Source: Bipolaris cookei (Eukaryota; Ascomycota; Dothideomycetes; Pleosporales; Pleosporaceae). Taken from it: a stretch of DNA of 64,000 nucleotides. Where the stretch lies: positions 186,001 through 250,000 of the forward strand of contig NRSV01000035.1 in NCBI GenBank assembly GCA_002286855.1. The letters are read 5' to 3'. Below are positions 48,238 to 58,654 of the stretch, piece after piece. The number at the start of each line of letters is the position of its first letter. The stretch's first letter is position 1. Both the position numbers and the translations under genes were made by a program. Below the pieces are notes generated by a model that saw nothing but the letters and a program-made list of their open reading frames with translations, searched no databases and was not told the origin of the DNA.

Positions 48238-48418
48238 TGCAGCAGCCTACAACGTCCATCATCAGCAGATCTCTCGGCGGCTTCAAGGAATCACCTTTCG
48301 ACCTACGACGCAGCCAAATTGCCAGAAGCTAACCAAGTCTGAAGAGCAAACTATCGTATGATACATTCTTGATCTAGACTCGCGAGGATTTGCCCCCCGT
48401 CTATGTGAAGTAGCAGAT

Positions 48419-49822
48419 ATGGCAAAGAAACTACTGCGTGAACGAGATGGCCAGCCTTTAGGTAGATGCTGGGCAGAGCGGTTCGTTACGCATACGGGCG
48501 AGCTTAAAACAGCCTTCAATCAAGCAAAGGATCGTCAGAGAATTCAGCAAGAGAATCCAGAGATAATTAACGCGTGGTTCAAGCTTGTACGAGAGACTAT
48601 TGAGAAGTATGGGGTTCATACAGATGACATCCATAACTTTGATGAAACTGGCTTTCAGATGGGCGTGATTGGGTCAATGAAGGTAGTCACAGGCGCAGAG
48701 CGTCGTACGAGACCTACTCTTGCTCAGCCAGGCAATCGTGAGTGGGTTACAGTCATTCAGGGCATCTGCGCTGCAGGATACGCTACCCCGCCATTCATTA
48801 TCTACAAGGGACGCGTCCACATCTCTGCTTGGTACGAAGAAGCAGGTATACCGTACGATTGGAAGCTCTCAGTATCAGAGAATGGCTGGACGAACAATGA
48901 GCTTGGTCTGGCATGGTTGAAGCACTTTGATGAGCACACAAAGACGCGTCAGGTGGGGTCGTATAGGCTGCTCATCCTTGACGGCCATGAGAGCCACCTT
49001 AACCAAGAATTTAAGGATTACTGCCTCGTACGAAAGATCCTTACCCTCTGTATGCCTGCTCATTCATCGCACATACTTCAGCCACTTGACGTTGTCTGCT
49101 TTTCGCCTCTTAAGCAGAAGTACTCTCAACGCGTACGAGACTTGGCACGCCACCATATCTGGCATATTGACAAGGAGCGCTTCCTTCCAGCCTTTCGAGA
49201 CGCGTTTTTTGACGTGTTTACATCCGACAATTGCAAGAAGGCCTTTGAGGCAGTAGGGCTAGTCCCTATCGACGCGCAGAGAGTCATTGATCGTCTTGAC
49301 GTACGTCTTCACACCCCGCCACAGCAAGGCCAGCTAGAAACATCTTGGCAGTCTAAAACACCTAGTAATTCGTACGAATTTGGTTCACAGTCAAAGCTTG
49401 TAAGAGATCCTATCGTACGATCGCCAACTACTGCACAAGAAGGCTTTTCAAAGCTTATCAAAGGGGCTGAGGAGATGCTACATGAGAATGTGCTCATGAA
49501 GGCCCGCGTACGAGAGCTTGAAGAGCAATTAGCAGCAGTGACAAAGCGCCAGGGGCGCAAAAGGAAGCGAATTCAGACAGGTGGGACACTAGACTTTGGT
49601 GTAGGGGCATCGCAGGTAGCTGAAAGTAGTTCTACCAGTCGTACGACACCAAAGAAGGTACGTGGTGGGGGTAGTCAAGAAAGGGCCCTACCAGGTCAAC
49701 GGCACTGTAGAACCTGTGGGAGAGCAGGCCATAACGCTCGTACGTGCCAAAAAGATGTAGAAGAAGATTCTCTTTCGGATACAAGTGAGTCGTACGAAGC
49801 ATCTTTAGCTAGTGTAGAGTAA
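48419..49822 (+). CDS. pogo-type transposase, N-terminally truncated (DDE + zinc knuckle)
   Basis: A 467-residue open frame holds a complete catalytic domain. The Asp triad is D75 (IHNFDETGF), D188 (LLILDGHESH) and D224 (ILQPLDVVCFSPLK), a DD35D spacing. The C-terminus has a basic region (GRKRKRIQ) and a C-x2-C-x4-H-x4-C knuckle at 430-443 (CRTCGRAGHNARTC). Upstream, the same frame reads as the HTH part (YNVHHQQISRRLQGITFRP, LTKSEEQTIV) but is cut by a TGA at 48359-48361 and begins abruptly at the chimera junction, so the DNA-binding N-terminus is lost or damaged. It may still be translated as a catalytic domain; mobility is doubtful. Confidence 0.72.
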   Translation: MAKKLLRERDGQPLGRCWAERFVTHTGELKTAFNQAKDRQRIQQENPEIINAWFKLVRETIEKYGVHTDDIHNFDETGFQMGVIGSMKVVTGAERRTRPTLAQPGNREWVTVIQGICAAGYATPPFIIYKGRVHISAWYEEAGIPYDWKLSVSENGWTNNELGLAWLKHFDEHTKTRQVGSYRLLILDGHESHLNQEFKDYCLVRKILTLCMPAHSSHILQPLDVVCFSPLKQKYSQRVRDLARHHIWHIDKERFLPAFRDAFFDVFTSDNCKKAFEAVGLVPIDAQRVIDRLDVRLHTPPQQGQLETSWQSKTPSNSYEFGSQSKLVRDPIVRSPTTAQEGFSKLIKGAEEMLHENVLMKARVRELEEQLAAVTKRQGRKRKRIQTGGTLDFGVGASQVAESSSTSRTTPKKVRGGGSQERALPGQRHCRTCGRAGHNARTCQKDVEEDSLSDTSESYEASLASVE

Positions 49823-49888
49823 TTCAAGTTTTCGTACATAAAGTTCGCGATGCCAAGAAAAAGGGGCACTCTCGGTGATAGAATACGT

Positions 49889-51071
49889 CATTCGGCGCGA
49901 TGCAACGGTGCGAAGATTTTGATGTTCTACTTACGTGAGACTTTCGCCAATCTAGCCAAAGCGCCCAGATTAGCGTCTGACAAAACTTTTGAAAGACACC
50001 TCCCTATCCGAAGCTTCTATGATTACTCTTCGAAGGAATCATTGTTGTGAAGCACATCTGGCTTACCTCAAGTTTAGTTACATAGCTTATCACATAATCG
50101 CTATCATGTACAAAACACTTCATTCAAGAAAGAGCCAATTACTGATCTTGTTGAAAATACTCCGATCACATATCATGAGGAAGCTAGGTTACATGACTTG
50201 GCGCCGGCCTATATCAGCCGAGCTATACATAGTTAGCAATCTACACACTCAACAGCCACTCTTAGCCCCAACAGAACCATCCATTACATAGCCATACTAT
50301 GCCAAAGGACTTAATTCTAACAGATCTACATATTGCTTTGCTTACGGATGTGCATGGGTAAGTCGACGGTATATCACGAATGTCTGAGCGTATCATCTAT
50401 TCAAGCCCTAGTTAGCCGATCCGGAGATTTCCAGCATTGGCATAAAAAAGTATACGAGCTTTGTAACTAGGCCAATATATTATGTAAGCGCTATTTATTC
50501 TGAGTATCTTAGACTCGGCTTGATGAGATTGATTGTTGACGACTCTGGTCAGTAGAATACGAAGTCGTGACAATTCTGGCCATTGGGACTCTTTTATGAT
50601 TCAGGAACGACTAGCAATGTACTAACACGTAAAGTTAACAATCGCGATAGGGCAAGGTTCAAGGTTCATCAGATATTAGATCCGATCAACACACGCTGTC
50701 AAATACGGCGAAAGGCAAGGCACAAGATAGTTTCGGTCAAAGAACATCCAGCCGCTTAGATTGGGACCTGCTGCCACCGAGACGTATAGCAATCAATGGT
50801 CTCGCCAAGATCTCGTACCTGGTCATCAGCCGGTCAGAATGGTATTCGGACCGCCTTCATAATCTAGATGTGCTAGTGGAGTACTTAGCAAGAAAGAGGA
50901 TAGTATTCGATTGGCTTTACTAAAAAAGCTATAGTACAGAGTTGATTTTGAGAACCCTTGGGTATATAAGGTTTCGTATGCTGTGGTGTCTTTCAACTAT
51001 ACAGTTCCTATCACTTTCAAGTATCCTAACTAGCCCCATAATTTTCTTTACTACAAAGTTATACTGCTGCG
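49889..51071. other. AT-rich gap between transposon and secreted-protein gene
   Basis: Many stops in all frames, no gene seen. A TATATAAGG-type box at about 50960-50969 lies about 100 bp before the ATG of the secreted-protein gene and could be its TATA element. Confidence 0.5.
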
Positions 51072-51504
51072 ATGCATCTCCCTACGCTTTCCGTACTATT
51101 TGCCGCAATTGCTTCCGTTGTTAGCGCTGAGGCGACTGTACCAGGCCTTGGATGTGTTTGTATGGTATGTTGAAGGTTGCAAATACCACGACAGTATAAT
51201 AACAGGTACAGGCACCAACCAGTTCAGGGAAAGATCAATCTATAGCCGACCGAACAACTCGTTGCTGTCGTGATAATAGAGGTGAGTTAATGCAGTAAAA
51301 TAGATAGCCGTTTCTTAAAACCAAATATTTGGATATTGTATCTAACGGAACACAGGAACCATGATTAATACGGTTAATTTCTGGGATCGGGGCAATTTCT
51401 ATTGCCATGTCCCGAGTTCAGTTACTCCAGCCGATTGGGATCAGCATTGCTGTCGTTTTCATTATGGAAGTGGGACTTACGGATATTGTAATTCATCAAC
51501 CTAA
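51072..51504 (+). CDS. Predicted small secreted cysteine-rich protein (effector-like candidate)
   Basis: No long open frame marks this gene; it appears only when three short exons are joined: 51072-51164, 51206-51281 and 51356-51504. Donors are GTATGT and GTGAGT, acceptors AACAG and CACAG, and the frame holds to TAA, giving 105 residues. An acceptor 6 nt further (51212) gives a more usual 47-nt first intron and 103 residues. Residues 1-19 are a signal peptide (MHLPTLSVLFAAIASVVSA). The mature part has eight cysteines, including two CC pairs (about 51-52 and 88-89), with C28 and C30 at the start and C101 near the end, consistent with four disulfides. It is rich in Gly, Thr and aromatic residues. 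It is flanked by pogo elements 1.2 kb upstream and 41 bp downstream. Secreted Cys-rich proteins near transposons are often host-interaction effectors in plant-associated fungi; the role here is inference. Confidence 0.68.
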
Positions 51505-51647
51505 CAAACTAGAGCGGCACGCACAGAAATGCTGAGATTATTGCAACGTGTTTCACCACCGAGCGGGCCACCTCCCCGCGATATTCTACCTTTGCAATAG
51601 TATTACGCAACACCACCACAACTTTTCTTATTAAGTAGAATAAGATA

Positions 51648-53892
51648 TTATTCTTCAGACGCGTCGCTATCCTCTATATCCTCTAACTCTACTTGGCACG
51701 TACGGGAGTTGTGTCCAATTTGGCTACAACGCCCGCAGCGCCGTTCACTGCGCACCCTCTTCGCAGACGTTGCACCCTCATTAGAGCCACTACCCTCTAC
51801 CTCAGCGATCTGATCAGCTATCTGGCCAGCCATCTGCGACCCCTCTGGCTGTACGTAGCGCCTCTTACGAGTTTTTCGCTTCGTTGCTTCACTAATCGTA
51901 GCTTCAAGGCGATCAAGTTTCTCTTGCATCAACACTATTATGAGCGATCTGCTGGGCTCCCTTACTTAACTGCTGCATCTGCTCCTTAAGAGAAGTTGTA
52001 AGAGAACCTTGCTGGATTTGCATGCGGTTTCGAACAAGCGTAGCCTGTGCCTCCATTTCGCGCGCGTTGCGCGGCGTTTTTGGCTCCCAGGAAGTGGTCT
52101 CTTGCGCTGGTGGAGTTGGCGTATGCAGCACGACGTCAAGCTGTGATAAAACAACGTGATAATCGTGTGGCGTAAGCCCAGTACCTCGAAACCCTCCAGG
52201 TGTTATTGGGGTAACAGCCTCATAATAGCCCTTTTCGAACGCTAGTAGGAAGGTTTCTTTACTGATATGGTGGATGCGATTGCGTGCCAAGACCGAGATA
52301 GCATCACCATACGCGCGCTTCAACGGCAAGAAGCAGCCCACATCAAAAGGCTGTAAGAGGCGAGACGATTGTGGAGGCATAAAGAGAAGGATTATCTTCT
52401 TCTCTTCGCAGGGATCTCAAAGAGCCACCGAGCAGTGGCTCTCATGGCCGTCAATAATGAGCAGCCTATGTGTCCCCACAGGGCGCGCATGGGAATCGAA
52501 GTGATGAAGCCAGTCAAGCGCTAGATCGTTATTGGTCCAGCAGGTAAGACTGACTTGGACCACCCAGTCGTGTGAGAGATCCTCCGTAAACCAGGTAGAG
52601 ATTAGAACCTTGCCTGCGAAGATGAGTGAGTGAGTGAGTGAGTTGTATTTAAAGTCTATATATAAAGCCTCCCTTGGGGCATGTAGACGGGCTATGCCTA
52701 TGGCTTGCTGTACTGTTCCTAGGATGTCTATTCTTATTTACATGATTGTGGTGGTCTAGTAGTGGTCGTTCCGCCTGTTGATCGCCACTAAAATGACTGT
52801 GCAGTAGATGTGTATCCACCTTTAGTTGTCGTAGCTGATGCTTACTAAGGAGTATGTAGTATATAGGACATAGGAAAGAGAAGAGAAGAGAAGGAGAGAG
52901 AGAAGAGAGAGAAAGAAGATAGGAAGATAGGAAAAGTCCTACAGGTATAGGCTCTAGTGAGGCCTACATATTGTGCTATAGAAACCTGTGACTTCTAGGA
53001 AAGCGGCAAAGTCCTCTGGCTCCTCCCAGAGCGTCTTGAGGTACTTAGTTGCTTCACTAGATGTCCTAGGTGGTGCTGGTGGCCGTCTTGGCCATTGCCG
53101 GAAGACGTTTGCTGTTGTGGTTTTCCGGCATAGTGCAATGTGCAAGGGGGTCTTTAAGCGCCCGCAGGAGCACTTCAGAGTCGCGTTGTCATGGTGGAAC
53201 TTCTGGTGGCACCATGCAAGCCTGCGAAGATGAGAAACGCTGGGATACGCTTCCCTGTTGCGCCAACGCCCTGTATCAGTATAACCCACTCACGATTGCC
53301 TAGCTAAATCTTCTTTGTTCTTCCTGGTTTGTCTGTGCCCGTGATAACTGACTGTGATAAAATCTTGCCCATAACAAAGCCACTCTCATCAAAGTTGTAG
53401 ATATCTTCGTCCACGATACCATACTTTGCCTTCGTATTCTGAACCAGCTCAAACCAGCCCTTAATAAGCGCTGGATCTTCGCGGGCAGCTCGCTGACGAT
53501 CAGATGGACGACTCCGGCGCGTACGGATCTCAAGATTGCGCTGGATAAATCTATCAACCCAGTTCTTGCCAACCTCTCCACCACGCTCTCGGAGTAGTCT
53601 ATTAGCCATATCTCGCACATCGTCTCTCCTACATGGTAGTCCTCGCTCAGCCTCAACTATTACATGCCTAGTAATAGCCTCCTCTTCTAGTTTTGTTAGG
53701 CGCTTACAGTTCGGCTCACAGTCGCGTCGAGAGTGCTTCCTGTTGCGTCGTCGACGTATTGTTCGTTCAGGGACGTTATAGATCTTTTTTAGCACGTCGA
53801 ATATTTTGAATTTGGCTCTTAGTAAGCTCAGAGACTGCTATTTGCACGTCAGCTTCAGTATAGCTCCTCTGGGTTTGTAGTTGTTGAGACAT
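51648..53892 (-). pseudogene. pogo-type transposase of E3, disrupted
   Basis: On the minus strand it starts at about 53892 (MSQQLQTQRSYTEADVQIAV), then frameshifts near 53795 into the HTH part (YNVPERTIRRRRNRKH, LTKLEEEAITRHVIVEAERG). It continues with WVDRFIQRNLEIRTRR and the first Asp in IYNFDESGFVMG. After the LINE come WTNNDLALDWLHHFD, the second Asp in LLIIDGHESH, an in-frame TGA, the third Asp in LLQPFDVGCFLPLKRAYG, and a frame change before the zinc knuckle CGRCSQIGHNSRTC. It is therefore dead through insertion, nonsense and frameshift changes. Confidence 0.85.
52612..53234 (-). mobile_element. 5'-truncated LINE insertion with 15-bp target-site duplication
   Basis: The copies GCCTGCGAAGATGAG at 52612-52626 and 53220-53234 flank 593 bp of foreign sequence. 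On the minus strand the insert encodes the extreme C-terminus of a non-LTR retrotransposon polyprotein (52954-53289 frame, with CSCGRLKTPLHIALC as the C-terminal zinc motif). On the plus strand its left end is a TGAG tandem repeat, i.e. a TCAC-type 3' tail. 5' truncation, tail and duplication are the hallmarks of target-primed reverse transcription. A purine-rich tract at 52868-52935 lies in its 3' UTR. Confidence 0.88.
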
Positions 53893-54103
53893 TACGCGTT
53901 GTTGTTGCGACGAAGTTTTAATGGGGGGAACTGCGGCGCTCGGTGGTGAAACACGTTAGACTACATACAATAGAATTCCATCCTCTCGACCACCACAAAC
54001 TCCATGCGGCATCTCCCATTTCAAGAGCAGACCTTCGCCATTGCATTTTACTATCAATGTCAGCCAAGGAATTATTTCCGTGGTAAAACTTTACCTTGCC
54101 TTA

Positions 54104-54328
54104 TCAAAGATACGTCCTACCCCCTGGTGCCTGCTCCCTAATCTCCTTCAACAGCCTCCCATGCTCCTCAATGGCCTTGCGACTCGTCTTTTGCGCCTCT
54201 CCCTGACGCAGCGCATACGAGTACCAAGTTTTGAAGCAGTCTTTTTGGTGTGCGGTTGGATAGCGTACCCCCTTTGCACGATGGGCTTGAAGGACTGCAT
54301 GTTCAAGGGTGCGGGTTGCGGCGGGCAT
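54104..54328 (-). CDS. Small hypothetical protein
   Basis: 74 residues from the ATG at 54328 (an in-frame ATG 12 codons upstream exists). It is highly charged and helical: RTLEHAVLQAHRAKGVRYP, KDCFKTWYSYALRQGEAQKT, then EEHGRLLKEIREQAPGGRTY. There is no signal peptide. It sits 148 bp from E3. The composition suggests a real protein, but I do not recognise it. Confidence 0.5.
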   Translation of the reverse strand: MPAATRTLEHAVLQAHRAKGVRYPTAHQKDCFKTWYSYALRQGEAQKTSRKAIEEHGRLLKEIREQAPGGRTYL

Positions 54329-55301
54329 GGCTAAGGTTTGTATTGGGAAGTTGGAATTGCACAAGTATCAAATGTGTTGGAGATTACCAACGAGAGTAAG
54401 AGGTAAGAAGCTTGAGAAAGGAAATCCTATTGCAGATATGGAGTGTAGACGCGCTGTGAAGCGTTCGATCACGTGACTAATATGGTTTTGACACGGTATT
54501 TACAACCCGTTGTCACAGAACTGGATGCGTTGCGCGAAGACGATATTTAAGGCGAAGGAATAATGGAGAGAAAGAAGAAATAAAAATCCGGGGAAAGTAA
54601 GCTGACAGACCAACATTTTGATCTATTTCTCTTCGGCTCTCCGCGTCGTCTCCGCGTTCTGTACAACGCCAGTCATGTGCATCCGCATGGGGAGGCGCGA
54701 CCATTCCCATCACCCCGATCATGCATGGATTTACTATCGCGTCCAAACCCCTCGTTTTGCTTGATCCCGGCAAGAAACGTGCCCGGGGGATTTAGGATTG
54801 GACGAGAAGGCGAAATCCGAGGCGGACCATATGCACATATTTTTGCCCGAATGCGCAATAAACACCTAAAGCAGAAAACAGTGAGTATTTTCACAAGGCT
54901 GCAAAATCCCGAGATCTTATAGGATTCGCTTGCATACTCGAAGTGGAAATATTGCTTCGTCTTACGGGTGTAGAGCTCAGCCGAGTGTTGATCGGGAAAG
55001 GACGGAATGGTGCGTTTGATGAGATGCAGACAGCGCGGTGAACACGTAAATCAGGGTCGCTTATTTTGGGTCAAGATGGTGAGTTTGCACCGGTGGGATG
55101 GATCAAAACGCGGGGTAAGAAGCAAGTGCGCCGAAGATCACTGCACTGTCATCGGTGGTGTGATCAGAGGCGCAGCATCGACACAGGGACTGTGGATGCG
55201 CATCTTCTCTGTCAATGCGATGAATGGGCTGTCGGCATCTGATAAAAAGAACATGTCGTTAGAACATAGCAAAGAGAAACAGAGAGTAGGGAAACAAGGT
55301 A
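54329..55301. other. Intergenic, left flank of the mariner-type element
   Basis: No supported gene; short frames on both strands without motifs. Confidence 0.45.
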
Positions 55302-56681
55302 TGGAGGAGTGCGTCAAAAGTCTTCGCGACAGGGATAGACAGCGCACTGACGCACCACAGGTCTTGGCATTTACTGTTTTGACAACCTATTCACTGATAT
55401 CCTCCCATTCATTATCTACATCAATTTCGATAGCCTTTACAGCCTTAACCTCCTTCTCAGTGCCCTTTCCTGTTCTCCCAACCTCTTTATACTCATTGCC
55501 ACCTTCTAACCTAATGATATTTTGAATATGAATTGATATTCAATCCACTCTTGAATCTTCCACTGAGGTAGCTCATCCCAAGCTTTCGTCCAGGCTATGA
55601 TAGCTTCAACCTTGCTCCTTAGAGCTCCCTTTTTCGTAGTAAGTCTCTTCGTATATGGCTAGCAGCACTTTATTGCATTGAGATCAGGTGAATTACCGCA
55701 CCAGAGTAGCCTAGCTACCTCAAATATATTAAAGACCTTCTGTTGTGAGTGATGCGCATAAGGAGATTTATCCTCGTGAACAAGAGTATACGGCCTCTCT
55801 TTTGTTCACTCCTGTGCAAAAGGCATAAGCTTAGGTATTAATATTCCAGAGCGGTATCTCCACCAATCTATACCTTTTCCTTTGCCACGAGTAAGCTTGC
55901 CTGTATCTGCAGTAAATCTCCAAGTTGGCTTCTTGCCAGGCTTCGTACGCAGACCTAGCTTTTTAACTCCTGTATTCAGTTCCCACTCAGCTCTAGACTC
56001 GGCTTCAAGCTCCTGATTAAGAGCCTCTGTCACGGTAACCACCGGGTTGCCATAACACCTGGATTCTGCTGCTGATTGGCTGAGTGCTACCGAGGTACTA
56101 CACGTACGCTAGCCACCCATGATATATATTCTGTTGACGAATTTCTGTTCTGATTCCTTACGCAACGTCTTGAGTCTTCACAGATAGTGTACGTAGCAAT
56201 TCACCAACGCTTCCCAAAGCTTTTGGATTCGTGCTCCTAGCATCTTGTGACACGTATCGATCGCGTACGAGTTTCTGGGTAATAGATTGACGAACAGCCT
56301 CGGTTTCTTTAGCAGGACGTCCTGAGTGAAGAGCATGTTCAAGGTGAGCGTTACAGATAGTAACAGGTTGTGAGGCGTTATGTTCAAACCCTCTCTTGAT
56401 AGCTTTGGCATATATACTTCAAACAGTAGACTCAGGAAGGCCTGTAAGGTAACAGATCTCACTATTTGACTTTCCTGCAACGCATTTAAGAATAATGACA
56501 AGTGCATGAGTAGTGATATCATGATTAGGAGCCATATTGAGCTGATCTGATTGAGAGTCACTGAAAAATAATGAATATGAGGGGCTTCAGGGAGGCCACG
56601 TCGAAACAGTAAAGGCCAAGACCTGTGGTGCGTCAGTGCGCTGTCTATCCTTGTCGCGAAGACTTTTGACGCGCTCCTCCG
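55302..56681 (-). mobile_element. Tc1/mariner-type transposon with 82-bp inverted repeats (element E4)
   Basis: The segment 55302-55383 is repeated in inverse orientation at 56600-56681 with about five mismatches. Within it is GCGTCAAAAGTCTTCGCGAC on the left, and the reverse complement on the right. Both ends are flanked by TA (55300-55301 and 56682-56683), the target duplication of this superfamily. The 1380-bp element encodes a broken transposase on the minus strand. Confidence 0.88.
55506..56535 (-). pseudogene. Tc1/mariner transposase remnant of E4
   Basis: The minus-strand ATG at 56535 opens an HTH-like part (APNHDITTHALVIILKCVAG, SEICYLTGLPESTV), then hits a TGA at 56419-56421 where an arginine codon CGA is likely. 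Further on, after other stops and shifts, come WWRYRSGILIPKLMPFAQEW, the second catalytic Asp region (LVHEDKSPYAHHSQQ) and the third (WCGNSPDLNAIK). The end is ELPQWKIQEWIEYQF. Several stops make it inactive. Confidence 0.8.
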
Positions 56682-56683
56682 TA

Positions 56684-57504
56684 CATATCGTTGATTTGGC
56701 AACTGGCAGGATGAGTTGGAGCAGCGTGTCTTGGATCGGACTATAGACGCAGCGCTCCCCGTACCTGAGCTCGGAAGCAAGGCCGTTTGCTGTTCCCCTT
56801 CACAAAAATGCAATCTTGCATCCATCAGCACATTTATGAGTGGCGTGACCACCATCTTGTGGCCCCATCATGGATAAATTTGATGTAGCTACCTAACTGC
56901 CAATCCTTGTCGTTCGGGGACCGATGCCTACAAGACTCCGAGGCCGTTTAGCATCACGACTCCGAGGGGCTATTGACCCTAGGGAACGGATGAACGATAA
57001 GTGTACTGCGACGATAAGCGAGATTTGAGCTAGATAAGGTATGTTGGTGTATTGTTCTCTTTATATGAAAGTATATTGGTTCGATGTAGATGTAAAGCTG
57101 GTGTCCCGTATAATCCGTGCTTCTGTGACGTGCTGCTGATGGTTCATGCTGCTTCGTTTCGAGAACGACACGCCATGAGAGGTGTTTGTGATATGAAGTG
57201 TTGAGTTCTGTGCCAGTCGCCTTGTATGAAACCTGGAGGCATGATAGTTGCAAAGATGTTGGAACTAATGCCGCTTGTCGCATTTTTGTGATCTCTGTGG
57301 CATCCTCTCTCAATGGAGTTCAGTGTTAACCGTTGAGTACGCTTTGAAACGATCAGACTTAACCACAAGCCTGTGTTTCAGTTGTTGGAAAGCATACCGA
57401 TCCTACCTGCCTTGTTGAGTAGATAGAGCGACACACATTGTAGATCAATTTGCAGCATGATTTGATATCAGCTCCATATTCTAATATTTGGTGTCCTTGG
57501 GTAT
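56684..57504. other. Intergenic, right flank of E4
   Basis: Overlapping minus-strand frames at 56.95-57.37 kb have no motifs; no gene is supported. Confidence 0.45.
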
Positions 57505-57982
57505 GTGCGTGATAATTTCTTAGATTTGGCCACAGTTGAGGAGGAACTCATCAGAGGCATTGAGAACCCATCTGATAGTGTCTTAGTCAATTCAGTCTCG
57601 CTTCTACAAGGCTGGTTACAGTTTCCCTTCTGGTATGATGACAAGACGGTAGAAGTCTCATGGCGGGTCTTTTTCAATTATTCTTACTGTATATCCGATG
57701 CGAACGGTGAGACATCCTGTGTAGTTTTATCGCTATCGCCACTCAATCAGGGCCGAATCGCAATAAAGCATACCCAACACGAAAAGGCGACAAGCCTGGT
57801 GAGGATAATTACGCAAGTAGCTGACACCCGCGCTGTGAGATGAAGAAAAAGAGGTCCTCGATGAGAAATTTGCTCAAGGTGCTCAGTCTCGATGGCGTCA
57901 AACAATCACCTCCTTGCGAGATCGTGATGAGGCGATGAAAAATCTCCAAAAGATATCCTTCATCGTTCAGACCCATACTTGA
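57505..57982 (+). pseudogene. Possible decayed gene fragment, unknown
   Basis: A frame of 112 codons (MRDNFLDLATVEEELIRGIE, then WYDDKTVEVSWRVFFNYSYC) ends at a TGA at 57841-57843. One frame over, coding-like text resumes as EVLDEKFAQGAQSRWRQTI and SLRDRDEAMKNLQKISF. The two parts read like one helical C-terminal region broken by a frameshift. No start-side domain was found. I cannot name the parent gene. Confidence 0.35.
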
Positions 57983-58654
57983 GTCGCAGCAACCGCAGGT
58001 GAGCATACCACAGCACCTCGCATCGAATCAAAACCAAGCAATAACTGCACTGCCTCATCTGGCGAAAGTGGCCCGCCACTATTGATCTCAAGCCGGCTAA
58101 AGAGAAATACAAAAATAAGAGTTCAAGTCGGTTAGTAAGGGCAGCGTGCTGATCAAAACATATTGAAGTTATTGAAATTGAGTCCTAAGGCGCGGGATAT
58201 TGTCCTGTATACCCTATTTTGCCGCCTGTTGGTTTCACACATGTTATTATGTCTCCACAGCCCCCGATTTGCTTCGTGGGGTTTTTCTTTTTTCTTTCTC
58301 CTGAAACTTTAAATCTTTTGTTGCCGAGTTTCCGAACAAAGATGGTTACATAAGACCCGCTCTCCTAATAGCTATAATTTCCCAAAATAGCTTTTTTTGT
58401 GCAATTTTAAAGATAATGCATCTTCGTATCTTTTGAAACAATGCAACTTGAGGTGTCATCAGATGGAGTTCATGACACAAAAAAATGGTCCGGTGGTTTC
58501 AATAGTCCATGAGGTGACCTGTTGTAGTCGAATACTAGTATAGACTAATTTCGAAGTCCACACAAACACTCTCCATGTCGATGTGTGTGAAGCCGCTCGA
58601 TTTTGGTGTGGAACCGGGTTGCAGTAGCCTTAATGAAGTCCTCCTATAGTTAAC
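57983..58654. other. AT-rich intergenic
   Basis: No supported gene; T-rich runs at about 58275-58300 and 58390-58400. Confidence 0.5.

Larger units (their letters stand above)
47922..49888 (+). mobile_element. Chimeric pogo-type transposon (element E2)
   Basis: The left end 47922-47941 is ACGTGTTTCACCACCGAGCG. The right end 49869-49888, reverse-complemented, matches it at 15 of 20 positions. The first about 316 bp closely follow the left end of element E3 and contain the 3' end of a minus-strand transposase with a zinc knuckle (47.95-48.24 kb). At about 48237/48238 the sequence switches to a different family member whose transposase is on the plus strand. So both ends of the element are 3' ends of transposase genes. 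Flanks are TA (left) and CA (right). Confidence 0.8.
51546..53956 (-). mobile_element. pogo-type DNA transposon (element E3) split by a LINE
   Basis: Perfect 20-bp inverted repeats ACGTGTTTCACCACCGAGCG lie at 51546-51565 and 53937-53956. Flanks are CA (left) and TA (right). The transposase is on the minus strand. A LINE fragment interrupts it at 52627-53219. Without the insertion and one target duplication the element is about 1.8 kb. Confidence 0.88.

Noticed and set aside
56178..56855. 225-codon minus-strand frame as a gene
   Set aside because: It lies in a wrong frame over the E4 transposase remnant and runs through the inverted repeat.
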